DNA of 64,000 nt, from positions 2,891,009-2,955,008 of the forward strand of contig CM075938.1 in assembly GCA_038030265.1 (NCBI GenBank), read 5' to 3'. Below are positions 56,717 to 64,000 of this stretch, in pieces. Numbering within the stretch: the stretch's first letter is position 1; each line of letters opens with the position of its first letter. Source of the stretch: Corythucha ciliata (Eukaryota > Arthropoda > Insecta > Hemiptera > Tingidae). Under the pieces are notes generated by a model. That model was not told the origin of the DNA. It did no database searches and was given only the letters and a program-made list of their open reading frames with translations. Made by a program: the position numbers and the translations under genes.

Positions 56717-56789
56717 GTCTCCGTGGCGCAATTGGCAGCGTGCTGGACTGGTAATCCAGAGGTTGCGGGTTCAAATCCCGCCGGGGAGC
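56717..56789 (+). tRNA. tRNA-Thr(GGT)-like gene or tRNA-derived pseudogene
   Basis: A cloverleaf forms. Acceptor GTCTCCG pairs with CGGGGAG, with T4-G69 wobble and a G1-G72 mismatch. The D-stem is GCGC/GCGT and the anticodon stem CTGGA/TCCAG is perfect around loop CTGGTAA (anticodon GGT). The T-stem GCGGG/CCCGC encloses TTCAAAT. A and B boxes are present and a T6 run at 56792-56797 would end Pol III transcription. The outer mismatch and the unusual anticodon (animals normally use AGT for threonine) argue against a standard gene. A 13-bp direct repeat flanks a 138-bp segment containing it, which suggests retroposition. Confidence 0.6.
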
Positions 56790-56959
56790 CATTTTTTCTC
56801 GAAACTCCAATTGTGTTGGGCTATGCCCTTCCATCGTCGTCCGGGTAACATCAGTTTAATTAATAATACCGGCGACAGAATTATTCATCATATCCATCTA
56901 ACAACATCTAAGTGCTCACTAGTTGATAAAATTGGATTCGCAGCCAAGGTAGGAAAGAA

Positions 56960-57440
56960 TCGCTAATTAATTCGCGGCTTAAGTAGATATAATAGGCTGA
57001 TCCGCAGCGTCAATTGATAATTAAAAGTGAAAAAATGCTAATTTGGGGCTAAACTGTATAATCATAAACGCTAATTTACGTGTAATATTGAGAAAATCAC
57101 TAATTAGCGCAGCTAAAATTATGAAAAACACTAATTTCCAGATCAAATTGAGGCAAAGTGCTAAAAATGAAAAAATCGCTCATTTGCGGCGGAGAAAAAC
57201 GCCAGTTTGTGGCTGAAATTGAAAAAATCGCTAATTCGCGGCTAAAATTTAGGAAAATTACAACTTATTTACAAATTCACAGATATAGTAATACTTAATA
57301 AAAACTCTGATTCGCCGCTAAAATCGAGAAAATTCCTATTTGAGGCTGAAAATACGCCAATTTGCTCTGGGAGGAAAGCTCTAATTCGAGGGTAAAATTG
57401 AGAAAATCGCAATTTTCGACTTAAATTGAGTATAAAAGAA
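56960..57440 (+). repeat. Type A degenerate ~30-bp repeat
   Basis: About 15 units, for example ATCGCTAATTCGCGGCTAAA near 57230 and TAATTCGAGGGTAAAATTGA near 57382. The array directly abuts the truncated end of the Jockey element. Confidence 0.75.
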
Positions 57441-57464
57441 GAAAAAATGTGATAATAAAGGGAA

Positions 57465-58433
57465 ACGCAACGTAGAAATTATATATGCGATTTTGTGGGG
57501 AGGGTATCTGGTGAGCTCCCATCTTCTTTTGCAAGCCTTTTTAATCAAATATAATTGTTGAATATGGGGGGAGGGTGGAGGAGTTTTCCTGGTTCGTGAC
57601 ATAGCTCTAGTTGATGTGGCCAAGGATGTTCCTGGTAAATGTCGCGATTGCTCTATCCACCTCTTGATGGGTTTTGAGCGATATTTGGAGGTCGGTAAGG
57701 TCTTTTATGCTATCTGAGTATGTTTTCCAATTAAACGGATGTTTAATAAGCGTCGGAACTTCAATAGTGGTTGGATAGCTTCCAATTTCAATGATGACCG
57801 GGCGATGGTCAGAAGACAGCTCGTCTAGGACATTCGGAACAGAACATAGGTGAGATGTGCATTTTCCCACGAAAAAATCCAATACATCCGGCGTGTGCAG
57901 ATTATTATCGGGGTAGTGGGTCGGCTGCGCAGGAAAAATGGGCTCGAGAGACATTCTGAAGACCACATCATTTAGAATTACCCCCCTTGGGTGTAGAAAG
58001 GTTTGATCCCCATCGTCGATGCTTAGTGTCATAGTCGCCTCCCATTATGAAGTGTCCGCCCATTTTATGGAAAAGACCGAGGAAGTCCTCGTGGTTCATT
58101 CGATTCCTCGGAGCTGAATAGAAAGAACCCGATCTGGTACTGATGATGTTGGATGGTAATCATGATTCTAGCGACTTGCATTTTTTCCTCCTGCATATTT
58201 TTTTTGACAATTATTGCAGAACCACCTTGGCTTGAATTACTGAGATGATCAGCTCGATATATTCGGTAATTAGGAATAAAAAGTTTTTTATGAGGCGCCA
58301 ATTTCGTCTCTGTTAATAGAGCAATGTCGATTGCATTTGTATTCAGAAACAGACAGAGTTCAAGGTATTTATTCATGACACCTCGGGCATTCCATGTGCA
58401 AATTTTGATTGTTCTTGTTTAGGGTGCAGTCAT
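57465..58433 (-). pseudogene. Jockey-type ORF2, endonuclease part only
   Basis: From ATG 58433-58431 the frame reads MTAP, then a TAA at 58421-58419, then TIKICTWNARGV, the usual start of an APE-type LINE endonuclease. In order follow IDIALLTETKL (catalytic Glu), GGSAIIVKKN, then frame changes to SFYSAPRN and GGDYDTKHRRWGS. Last come VLDELSSDHRPVIIEI with the catalytic SDH motif and, in another frame, a post-endonuclease linker (LYLIKKACKRRWELTRYPPH). Sequence stops near 57465 at a type A array, and the reverse transcriptase is absent. At least three frameshifts and one nonsense codon make it non-functional. Confidence 0.88.
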
Positions 58434-58533
58434 TATTTCGATATGAGTTTAGGCATGATTTGGGTGAACATTTGAATAAGAGGTGTGAGCAGGTTGATTA
58501 GGGAATCGAGTTTTTGGATAACTTGGGTGAGGA

Positions 58534-59190
58534 CTAAAAGACTCGAGTCATTTTGATCGGTACGAGTTGCATCAGCGTATGATATTTGAGACGTATTGGG
58601 AGTCCGAACTCGAAGAGGAGGTGACGTAGCTTTTTGGTCATGTTTTTCCCCCTTTCTGCCATTTCATAGTTATAGTTGTAGGGCTTCCCCGGCATCGTGG
58701 ACTTTGGGGCACCCTTTGTAGTTTGCTGACTGTTGTCCACTACAGTTAACGCATGTGGGCGGTGCTACGGCAGGCTTGGTGCATTGCGAGGTTTGATGGA
58801 GTCCGTCGCATTTGACACATCTTGGTGACCGGTGGCAGTAGTTCTTCGTGTGACCAAAGGCTTGACAGTTAGTACACTGAAGAACGTTTCGGCGCGGTTT
58901 AGGAGGCTCTACTTTGATGACTCCACCGTAAAGCCGATCCAACTCGTAAATTTTTTCGACATCCGGACTTTGTTTGAGGTCCAGAAAAAACAAGGATGGG
59001 GGAGTTTTCGTTACTCGGGGGGTCGATCTGTTTTTCCATCAGGTGCAGTTTTATTGGCATTATTAGCGTCCGAGTCTTCAGTGTTCATATTATTTTCGAG
59101 TTGTTGTAGCGGAGGAAACGGATTAGGAGATAAGAAATTATCTGCCCTCCGTAATCGTTTCTGGGGTCGCCCTTCGGACGATCCCTGCAT
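58534..59190 (-). pseudogene. Jockey-type ORF1 (gag-like), internally deleted
   Basis: ATG at 59190-59188 opens MQGSSEGRPQKRLRR and runs about 59 codons to a stop. Immediately after, in another frame, comes the C-terminal half: SLFFLDLKQSP, IYELDRLYGGVIKVEPPKPR and three zinc knuckles (CTNCQAFGHTKNYC, CVKCDGLHQTSQC and CVNCSG...GC). This is the RNA-binding nucleocapsid-like part of Jockey ORF1. The middle of the protein is missing, so an internal deletion is inferred. A further frameshift follows the third knuckle. Confidence 0.85.
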
Positions 59191-59340
59191 TTTCTCACAG
59201 TAAAGTAGATAGTTATATATGTGTAAATAAAAATTAAAAATGAGGAGTTATTATATTAATTTATTATTAAAGTTCAAATTAACTCGATTGGTCCGTTAGA
59301 CACAAGACAACTGTACTCGTTCACTCACGGAGGACAACTG

Positions 59341-59805
59341 ACCACGACTAACCACGATATGTGTAAGAATAAAATAGCTGTGAATATAACATCATAAGAA
59401 GGAACAGAATAGCTTTCTCTGCCGTTTCAACTGGCCAAGCCTCATTATAAAATGAAGGTGAATCATTCAAAATAAAATGAATTTCCTGCAACACCTTATA
59501 ATTTAACATAATAGGGGTCTCGTCCCGAAAAATGTCAGACTTCCTTGACCGCCTTGCCATCATACATGAAATCCATTTAAATAAATGTAAAGCTTACATT
59601 GACATTCTTCCCGTTTCACACGTGAAAACAAGTGAATAAAATAGGTTTGCGTGCATTCGACTTCTTCGCAAAAAAAAAAAAAAAAAATTGCACAAGCTTA
59701 AGCAACAGGAGAGAAAATGTTGGATAGCAAGAGGAATCCGGTGGGGGGGTTGTGTGTGAGAGGGTGGTGCAACAAAGCTGGGTCACATGCACTTAATAAC
59801 CCATA

Positions 59806-59836
<31 letters not shown>

Positions 59837-59999
59837 GCCTCGTGCATGTCATCCCACAATCTCACGAACGTAGTCATTAAATAAGCCTCTACAGCATCAC
59901 CCATGTCGTCTTCGTAGCAAAATAAACAAACAGCGCACAGCGTTTGCAAATTGTTTGCCTAAAATATCTTCAAAATTAAAGCCTTTTCTCCTGAAGCTC
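59341..59999. other. Spacer between Jockey and BEL/Pao elements
   Basis: AT-rich, with an A run (59670-59687) and a 24-bp T run (59810-59833). The minus-strand frame 59949-59698 crosses the T run and has no family match. The BEL/Pao LTR may begin within the last 60 bases. Confidence 0.4.
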
Positions 60000-60273
60000 C
60001 GCTCCAACGATGTATAAAAGAACTGGGTTGCTCATCACTGCTGATAAAGAATAGCCAGCCATAAAATAAGCTCCAATTGGAGCTTCTTGGAGCTTAAAGT
60101 GGATGAGAGGGGTGGAGTCTCAAAATAAATACGGGAAGTGGATAATGCTTCATCTTGAATTAAATAGACATACAAGACGGCACATGAAAAATAAATAAAT
60201 AGTTAATTAATGACTGAAAGCCTTTGAGAACGGAGTTTTATTTCCCTTTAATATACAGTCCACTACATCATCA
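60000..60273 (+). mobile_element. Putative BEL/Pao 5' LTR, right portion
   Basis: TATAAAAG at 60012-60019 could be the LTR promoter. AATAAATAAATA near 60188-60199 could be the polyadenylation signal. CTACATCATCA ends at 60273 just before a primer-binding-like site. The left end is not resolved and the 3' LTR is beyond the window, so the limits are inferred from signal order only. Confidence 0.4.
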
Positions 60274-60277
60274 TTTT

Positions 60278-60301
60278 TGGTCATTCCGCACCGGATCTGA
60301 A
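60278..60301 (+). promoter_or_regulatory. Putative primer-binding site, tRNA-Tyr-like
   Basis: The sequence starts TGGTCATTCCGCACCGGATC, so its complement ends in CCA as a tRNA does. With two single-base gaps it follows the complement of the tRNA-Tyr 3' end. It sits right after the putative LTR and about 280 bp before gag. Pairing is imperfect, so the primer identity is tentative. Confidence 0.4.
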
Positions 60302-60581
60302 CAATTATTTTGATCAGTCCGATTTGCGAAGCAGATTCATCTTCGTTGAAGCAGACATCAAGTCACCAACGTCGAATTACCATCTCAATTTTTTTTGACG
60401 CGAACTCTTCGTCGAGCTCTTTTCGTCGTTGATCAATCTTCATCATCTCTTCAATTTTTGTTCAAAAATCATTTAGAACAACTTTTACTTCCGTTGCATT
60501 CAATCATTTTTTTTTCTAGACGCATAACCGCATCTTCGACGCGTGTATCCTTCACTTCGATCTATTCGCACTGTCATCGTA

Positions 60582-61424
60582 ATGGACATCGAGACGGCAT
60601 CGAGCCGTCATCAAAGGTCAATTGACCAGATTCGCAAATTTTTTGCAGGGTAGTCATGAAGCGGACTCGGTTCAAATCACTGCACGACTCGAAAAGATAG
60701 AAAGTCTCTACAACCAATTCAACGAAATTCAATTTTCCATTGAGCAGCAGACCGAACCAGAGAATCTCACTATTCAGGAAGAAGAGCGTGAATTATTCGA
60801 AATTAGCTACTTCAATATCGTCGCATTGGCAAAAACTCGTTTAATGTCGAATCAAACATGCCATCGCAGCAACAATGCATACGAGCCAACGCATCAGGAA
60901 GTAACTAATCAAGTAAATTTAAAATTACCATCTTTAAATTTAGTTACATTTAATGGTAATCAAGAAGATTGGCTATCATTTTCCGATTATTTTACCTCTC
61001 TTGTCGATAAAAATGAATCTTTGTCGGACATACAAAAATTCTACTACCTTCGTTCGTCTCTTAGTGGTACCGCCCTCCTTGAGGCTGTCGAGTTAACGTC
61101 TAATAACTACAAGGTAGCATGGCAATTATTAAAAGATCGTTTCCATAACAAAACATTAATAACTAAAATTCACGTAAAATCCTTGTTCGATATTCCCTCC
61201 GTTCACCAAGAATCAGGAAACGAATTAAGGGAACTTTTAAATTCAGTCCTCAAACACGTTCGAGCTTTAAAAGCACTGGGTCGGCCCACAGAATCTTGGG
61301 ATTCATTATTAGTACATTTAATCACGTCAAAATTAGATCAAACAACGTTTCGTGAATGGCAAAAAGAATCACCAACAAATGAACTACCCAGTTTTGAGGA
61401 TTTAACTAATTTTTTAAGCCGTAA
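60582..61424 (+). pseudogene. BEL/Pao gag (DUF1759-type), frameshifted
   Basis: ATG 60582 gives MDIETASSRHQRSIDQIRKF and meets a stop about 21 codons on. One frame over, the sequence continues HEADSVQITARLEKIESLYN and EIQFSIEQQ, so an indel in the T run near 60640 is likely. The body is a clear gag of the DUF1759 class: LKLPSLNLVTFNGNQEDWLS, FYYLRSSLSGTALLEAVELT, AWQLLKDRFHNKTLI and ELPSFEDLTNFLSRK. Gag forms the particle that packages element RNA. A second indel at about 61424 moves the frame on to the zinc-knuckle part. Confidence 0.88.
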
Positions 61425-62232
61425 GTACTTGACTCTATTCGTTCTGCAGATCAGTGTCAGCAGTTTGACAAAACACATTCATCCAAAAGTTCGAGCCAAC
61501 CACATAATCAAAAATCAAATGCTCTCGTCGTGTCGGCCCATTCGTTTTGCCTGAAGTTTAGAGGACCCCATTCCATTTTTCAATGCAGTGACTTTCTTTC
61601 GCATCCTGTTCCTGATCGAATCAAAACTGCCAAAGAATTGCAATTGTGTCTTAATTGCCTCCGTAAGGGTCACTCTTCATCTAACTGCAAAACCCAGAGT
61701 CGGTGCAAACTGTGTAAAAAACCACATAACACTCTTCTCCACTTTGGCAACTACCAACACAATGCCCAAGAAGGTAATCAAAACAGAGAATGCACGTCTC
61801 ATATCGGCGTAATTAACAGGCAACATCATACAAATTCACAAATAATTTTAGCAACAGCAGTTATAGAAATTTTTGATTTTCAAGGAAACAAGTTAAAATG
61901 TCGTGCTCTTCTTGATTCGGGTAGTCAATTGAATTTAATCACAGATTCATTTTGCAAAAAGCTCAAGTTTGCCAAGAAACAGAGAAAAATAGATCTTGTT
62001 GGCATAGGAGGATCAGTTCAGTCCAAGTCAAATCATTATGTTCAGACAAAAATGCAGTCAAGAGTATCGGATTTCTCGGCCTCCTTGCAATTCAATGTCT
62101 TACCGAATAGCAACACAAAAACATTCACAGGGGACGATGCATTTTGCGAAGACTATTATGAAAAAACAACCGTCCGTAGCTTAAACGGCCGCTACACTGT
62201 TAGCATGCCACTAAAACGATCCCGTCAATTCT
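61425..62232 (+). pseudogene. BEL/Pao zinc knuckles and aspartic protease
   Basis: In the new frame VLDSIRSADQCQQF leads to a Ser-rich linker and FCLKFRGPHSIFQCSDF, then CLNCLRKGHSSSNC and CKLCKKPH, the paired zinc knuckles of BEL/Pao gag. The protease (DUF1758 class) follows: CRALLDSGSQLNLIT with catalytic DSG and a flap-like LVGIGG. After QFNVLPN the sequence jumps to FCEDYYEKTTVRSLNGRY, a motif that normally lies well downstream just before RT. The protease-RT linker, probably more than 100 residues, has therefore been deleted. A frame change near 62232 follows. Confidence 0.85.
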
Positions 62233-63065
62233 CAGTCACAGTAAAGCATCAGCATTAAAAAGATTCTTATCACTTGAACGTAGATTGCTCAGTTCCCCGT
62301 CAACGTATTTCGGATACAAATCATTCATGCGAGAATACGAACCACATGGAGTTAGTTGGTGAACTAGACTCTACTGACTTAGACAAAAATAGTTCATATG
62401 TCATTCCACACCACTGTGTCATTCGTGAATCTTCTACAACGACTAAATTACGAGTCGTATTCGATGCTTCAGCTATCACTCCTTCCGGTCATTCATTAAA
62501 TTCTATATCCTATTCTGGTCCTCAAATTCAGAATGATTTGTTTTCAATCATTACTCGTTTCAGAATTCATAAATTCGCTTTTACCGCCGACATTGAAAAA
62601 ATGTACAGGCAAATCAAAATTGATCAACAACAAACTAATCTTCAACAAATCATTTGGCGCGATGACCCGAAGGAAAGATTAAAGGTTTACAGGCTAAAAA
62701 CCGTCACGTACGGAACTACTAGTGCGCCTTACTTAGCGGAAAGATTAGCTCAAGATGACCACCACTTATATCCCGAAGCATCAAAGGTCCTTACCAGGGA
62801 TTTTTACGTTGATGACGTCATGTCAGGTCATGATTCTTTGGAAAAATGTATTCAGCTTCAAAAAGATTTGTCTCAATTATTAAAAAACGGCGGTTTCAAT
62901 CTTAGGAAATGGTCTGCTAATCACCCATCGCTTTTGTCTCATTTTCCTCCTGAGTCAATCGAAAATCCTCAGTCCACATTGAGTTTTGATGACGACGAAA
63001 ATACAGTCAAAACTCTAGGATTGCTATGGAATCCTAAAAAAAGACGAATTCTCTTTCTCAGTTAA
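62233..63065 (+). pseudogene. BEL/Pao reverse transcriptase, frameshifted
   Basis: The part before the palm reads ALKRFLSLERRLL and SFMREYEPHG in one frame. After an indel near 62335 it continues HMELVGELD, YVIPHHCVIRESSTTTKLRV, VFDASAITPSGHSLN, FTADIEKMYRQIKID (motif A), TYGTTSAPYLAERLAQDD (motif B) and FYVDDVMSG (catalytic YVDD), then the thumb piece LLKNGGFNLRKWSANHP. VFDAS and the YVDDVMSG context are specific to BEL/Pao. The catalytic residues are intact. An extra A in the A run near 63035 shifts the frame just after LGLLWNPKK. Confidence 0.9.
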
Positions 63066-63866
63066 TCTACCGAAGCCACCAAATTCCTTAACTAAAAGGC
63101 ACGTCCTTTCGGTAACATCAAAAATGTTTGACCCCCTCGGTTTGGTTGGTCCAGCAGTTTTGCTTGCCAAACTGTTTCTTCAAAATTTATGCTAGAAGGT
63201 TGACTGGGATACTTCACTAACTCCAGAACATGCAAAGGCATGGGATACCATCTACTCTTCTCTCAAAAATTTGAAGAATTTTACGTTGCAACGCTTTATT
63301 TTATTAGAAAACAACCAAAATTCATTTTATTTATGTGGTTTTTCAGATGCTTCATCATGTGCCTTCGGCGCTTGTGTATATTTATGTTGCAAAGATCGTT
63401 CCGGGCAATTTAAAACTTCGTTATTGGCCTCAAAATCAAGATTAGCCCCATTAAAAACAATATCACTTCCGAGGCTAGAATTATGCGGAGCTCTGCTACT
63501 CTCTCATTTGCTTCATAAAGTCAACAACTCGCTCACCCTACAGATTGATTCTGTTTTTTGTTTCACTGACTCCACAGTTGTACTTTCGTGGATAAAATCG
63601 CCCTCGACAAACTTCAAAACATTCGTAGCTAACAGAATTTCAAAAATTCAAACTCTCAGCTGTCATAATTGGACCTGGGGGCATGTACGGTCTTGCGACA
63701 ATCCCGCAGACTTTATTTCTAGAGGAATGTCATCTCTCAAGTTATTAGACAACAAACTGTGGTGGCACGGACCACATTGGTTGGCTAATGTTGAAGATCA
63801 ACTACAAAGAAATGCAGAGGAAAACCCTAAAATTCTTCCTGAAATGAAAAATCAAGTTTTTTTTTG
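63040..63866 (+). pseudogene. BEL/Pao RT connection and RNase H, with stop codon
   Basis: In the shifted frame FSFSVNLPKPPN and SVTSKMFDPLGLVGPAVLLA (the conserved FDPLGL motif) lead to an in-frame TAG at 63193-63195. The same frame continues VDWDTSLTPEHAKAWDTI and the RNase H domain: FSDASSCAFGACVYL (first Asp), SLPRLELCGALLLSHLL (Glu), CFTDSTVVLSWIKS (Asp) and DNPADFISRG (last Asp). The domain would degrade the RNA strand during reverse transcription. All four catalytic positions appear present. The frame then breaks in the T run at 63857-63865. Confidence 0.88.
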
Positions 63867-64000
63867 TGGGGCTTGTCCAAAACGAGTTCATCACTGAATT
63901 AATCACAAGATTTTCAAGTTTAACAAAATTAAAGAACGTTGTGGCTTATTGCCTGCGTTTTAAAACCAAATTGAAAACAAAATTGACAACCAAGCAAAGA
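63867..64000 (+). pseudogene. BEL/Pao region before the integrase, partial
   Basis: After the T-run frameshift the sequence continues NEFITELITRFSSLTKLKNV and VAYCLRFKTKL to the window end. RFSS..KL..VVAYCLRF is the conserved segment between RNase H and integrase in this family. The integrase and 3' LTR should lie to the right, outside the window. Confidence 0.75.

Larger units (their letters stand above)
57465..59340 (-). mobile_element. Jockey-clade LINE remnant lacking the RT region
   Basis: The element includes ORF1, ORF2 endonuclease and probably a 5' untranslated part up to about 59340, judged from TCAGTTGTCCTCCGTGAG on the minus strand. Unlike ordinary LINE copies, which lose their 5' end, this one keeps its 5' end and has lost the 3' half where type A repeats begin. 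Either a later deletion or array growth removed it. Confidence 0.8.

Overview
This window is nuclear DNA from an animal, most likely an arthropod. The inference rests on one spliced host gene that reads as the arthropod NR4A orphan nuclear receptor Hr38, and on the mix of Jockey-, R1-like, Ty3/Gypsy- and BEL/Pao-type retroelement remnants. I cannot name the species; the loose, repeat-rich introns would suit a crustacean.

Host gene. Hr38 lies on the minus strand and occupies about the first 19.2 kb. Reading 5' to 3' on that strand, the recognisable coding exons are 19216-18923 and 18853-18456 (N-terminal activation region with His-, Pro- and Gln-rich stretches), 6720-6533 (Ser-rich linker plus first zinc finger), 5690-5389 (second zinc finger, C-terminal extension, hinge) and 123-1 (start of the ligand-binding domain, which runs out of the window). 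All four introns have GT-AG ends and the phases agree. One intron is 11.7 kb. The exon carrying the start codon was not found.

Repeats. About a fifth to a quarter of the window is degenerate minisatellite-like sequence of four types. Type A has a unit near 30 bp with core TTCGCGGCTAAAATTGAG: 10.1-12.2, 21.3, 26.1, 27.4-28.2, 33.5-34.6, 42.1-43.2 and 57.0-57.4 kb. Type B is also near 30 bp, core GGGCGCGAATCGTCAG: 16.7-17.9, 37.8, 47.6-48.2 and 53.8-54.5 kb. Type C is near 29 bp, core AACCCGCGAAATTGG: 1.6, 3.1-4.2, 7.6-8.3, 15.6, 22.9, 32.9, 43.3 and 49.6 kb. Type D is near 20 bp, core AAATCGTCAGTTTTGG: 48.6-48.9 and 54.8-55.8 kb. A and B share a core and spacing and look like branches of one family. 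A separate 17-bp minisatellite lies at 2.3-2.85 kb. A 5.1-5.2 kb block is present twice in direct orientation (43336-48454 and 49555-54770), separated by 1.1 kb that holds a Gypsy gag remnant.

Mobile elements. From left to right: a broken CR1/Jockey-like reverse-transcriptase fragment (8.8-9.2 kb); a hAT-like terminus (12.6 kb); a 278-bp MITE with 9-bp target duplication (25.4 kb); a 652-bp fold-back element with TA duplication (26.2-26.9 kb); a 5'-truncated R1-like LINE with a mutated catalytic motif (34.8-37.4 kb); a Gypsy gag remnant (48.8-49.3 kb); a Jockey element keeping ORF1 and endonuclease but not reverse transcriptase (57.5-59.2 kb, minus strand); and a BEL/Pao element with putative LTR, primer-binding site and gag-protease-RT-RNase H that runs off the right edge (60.0-64.0 kb). 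All appear inactive through frameshifts, stops or deletions. A tRNA-Thr(GGT)-like cloverleaf lies at 56.7 kb.

No second host protein gene could be supported. The rest is AT-rich non-coding sequence with many homopolymer and dinucleotide runs.
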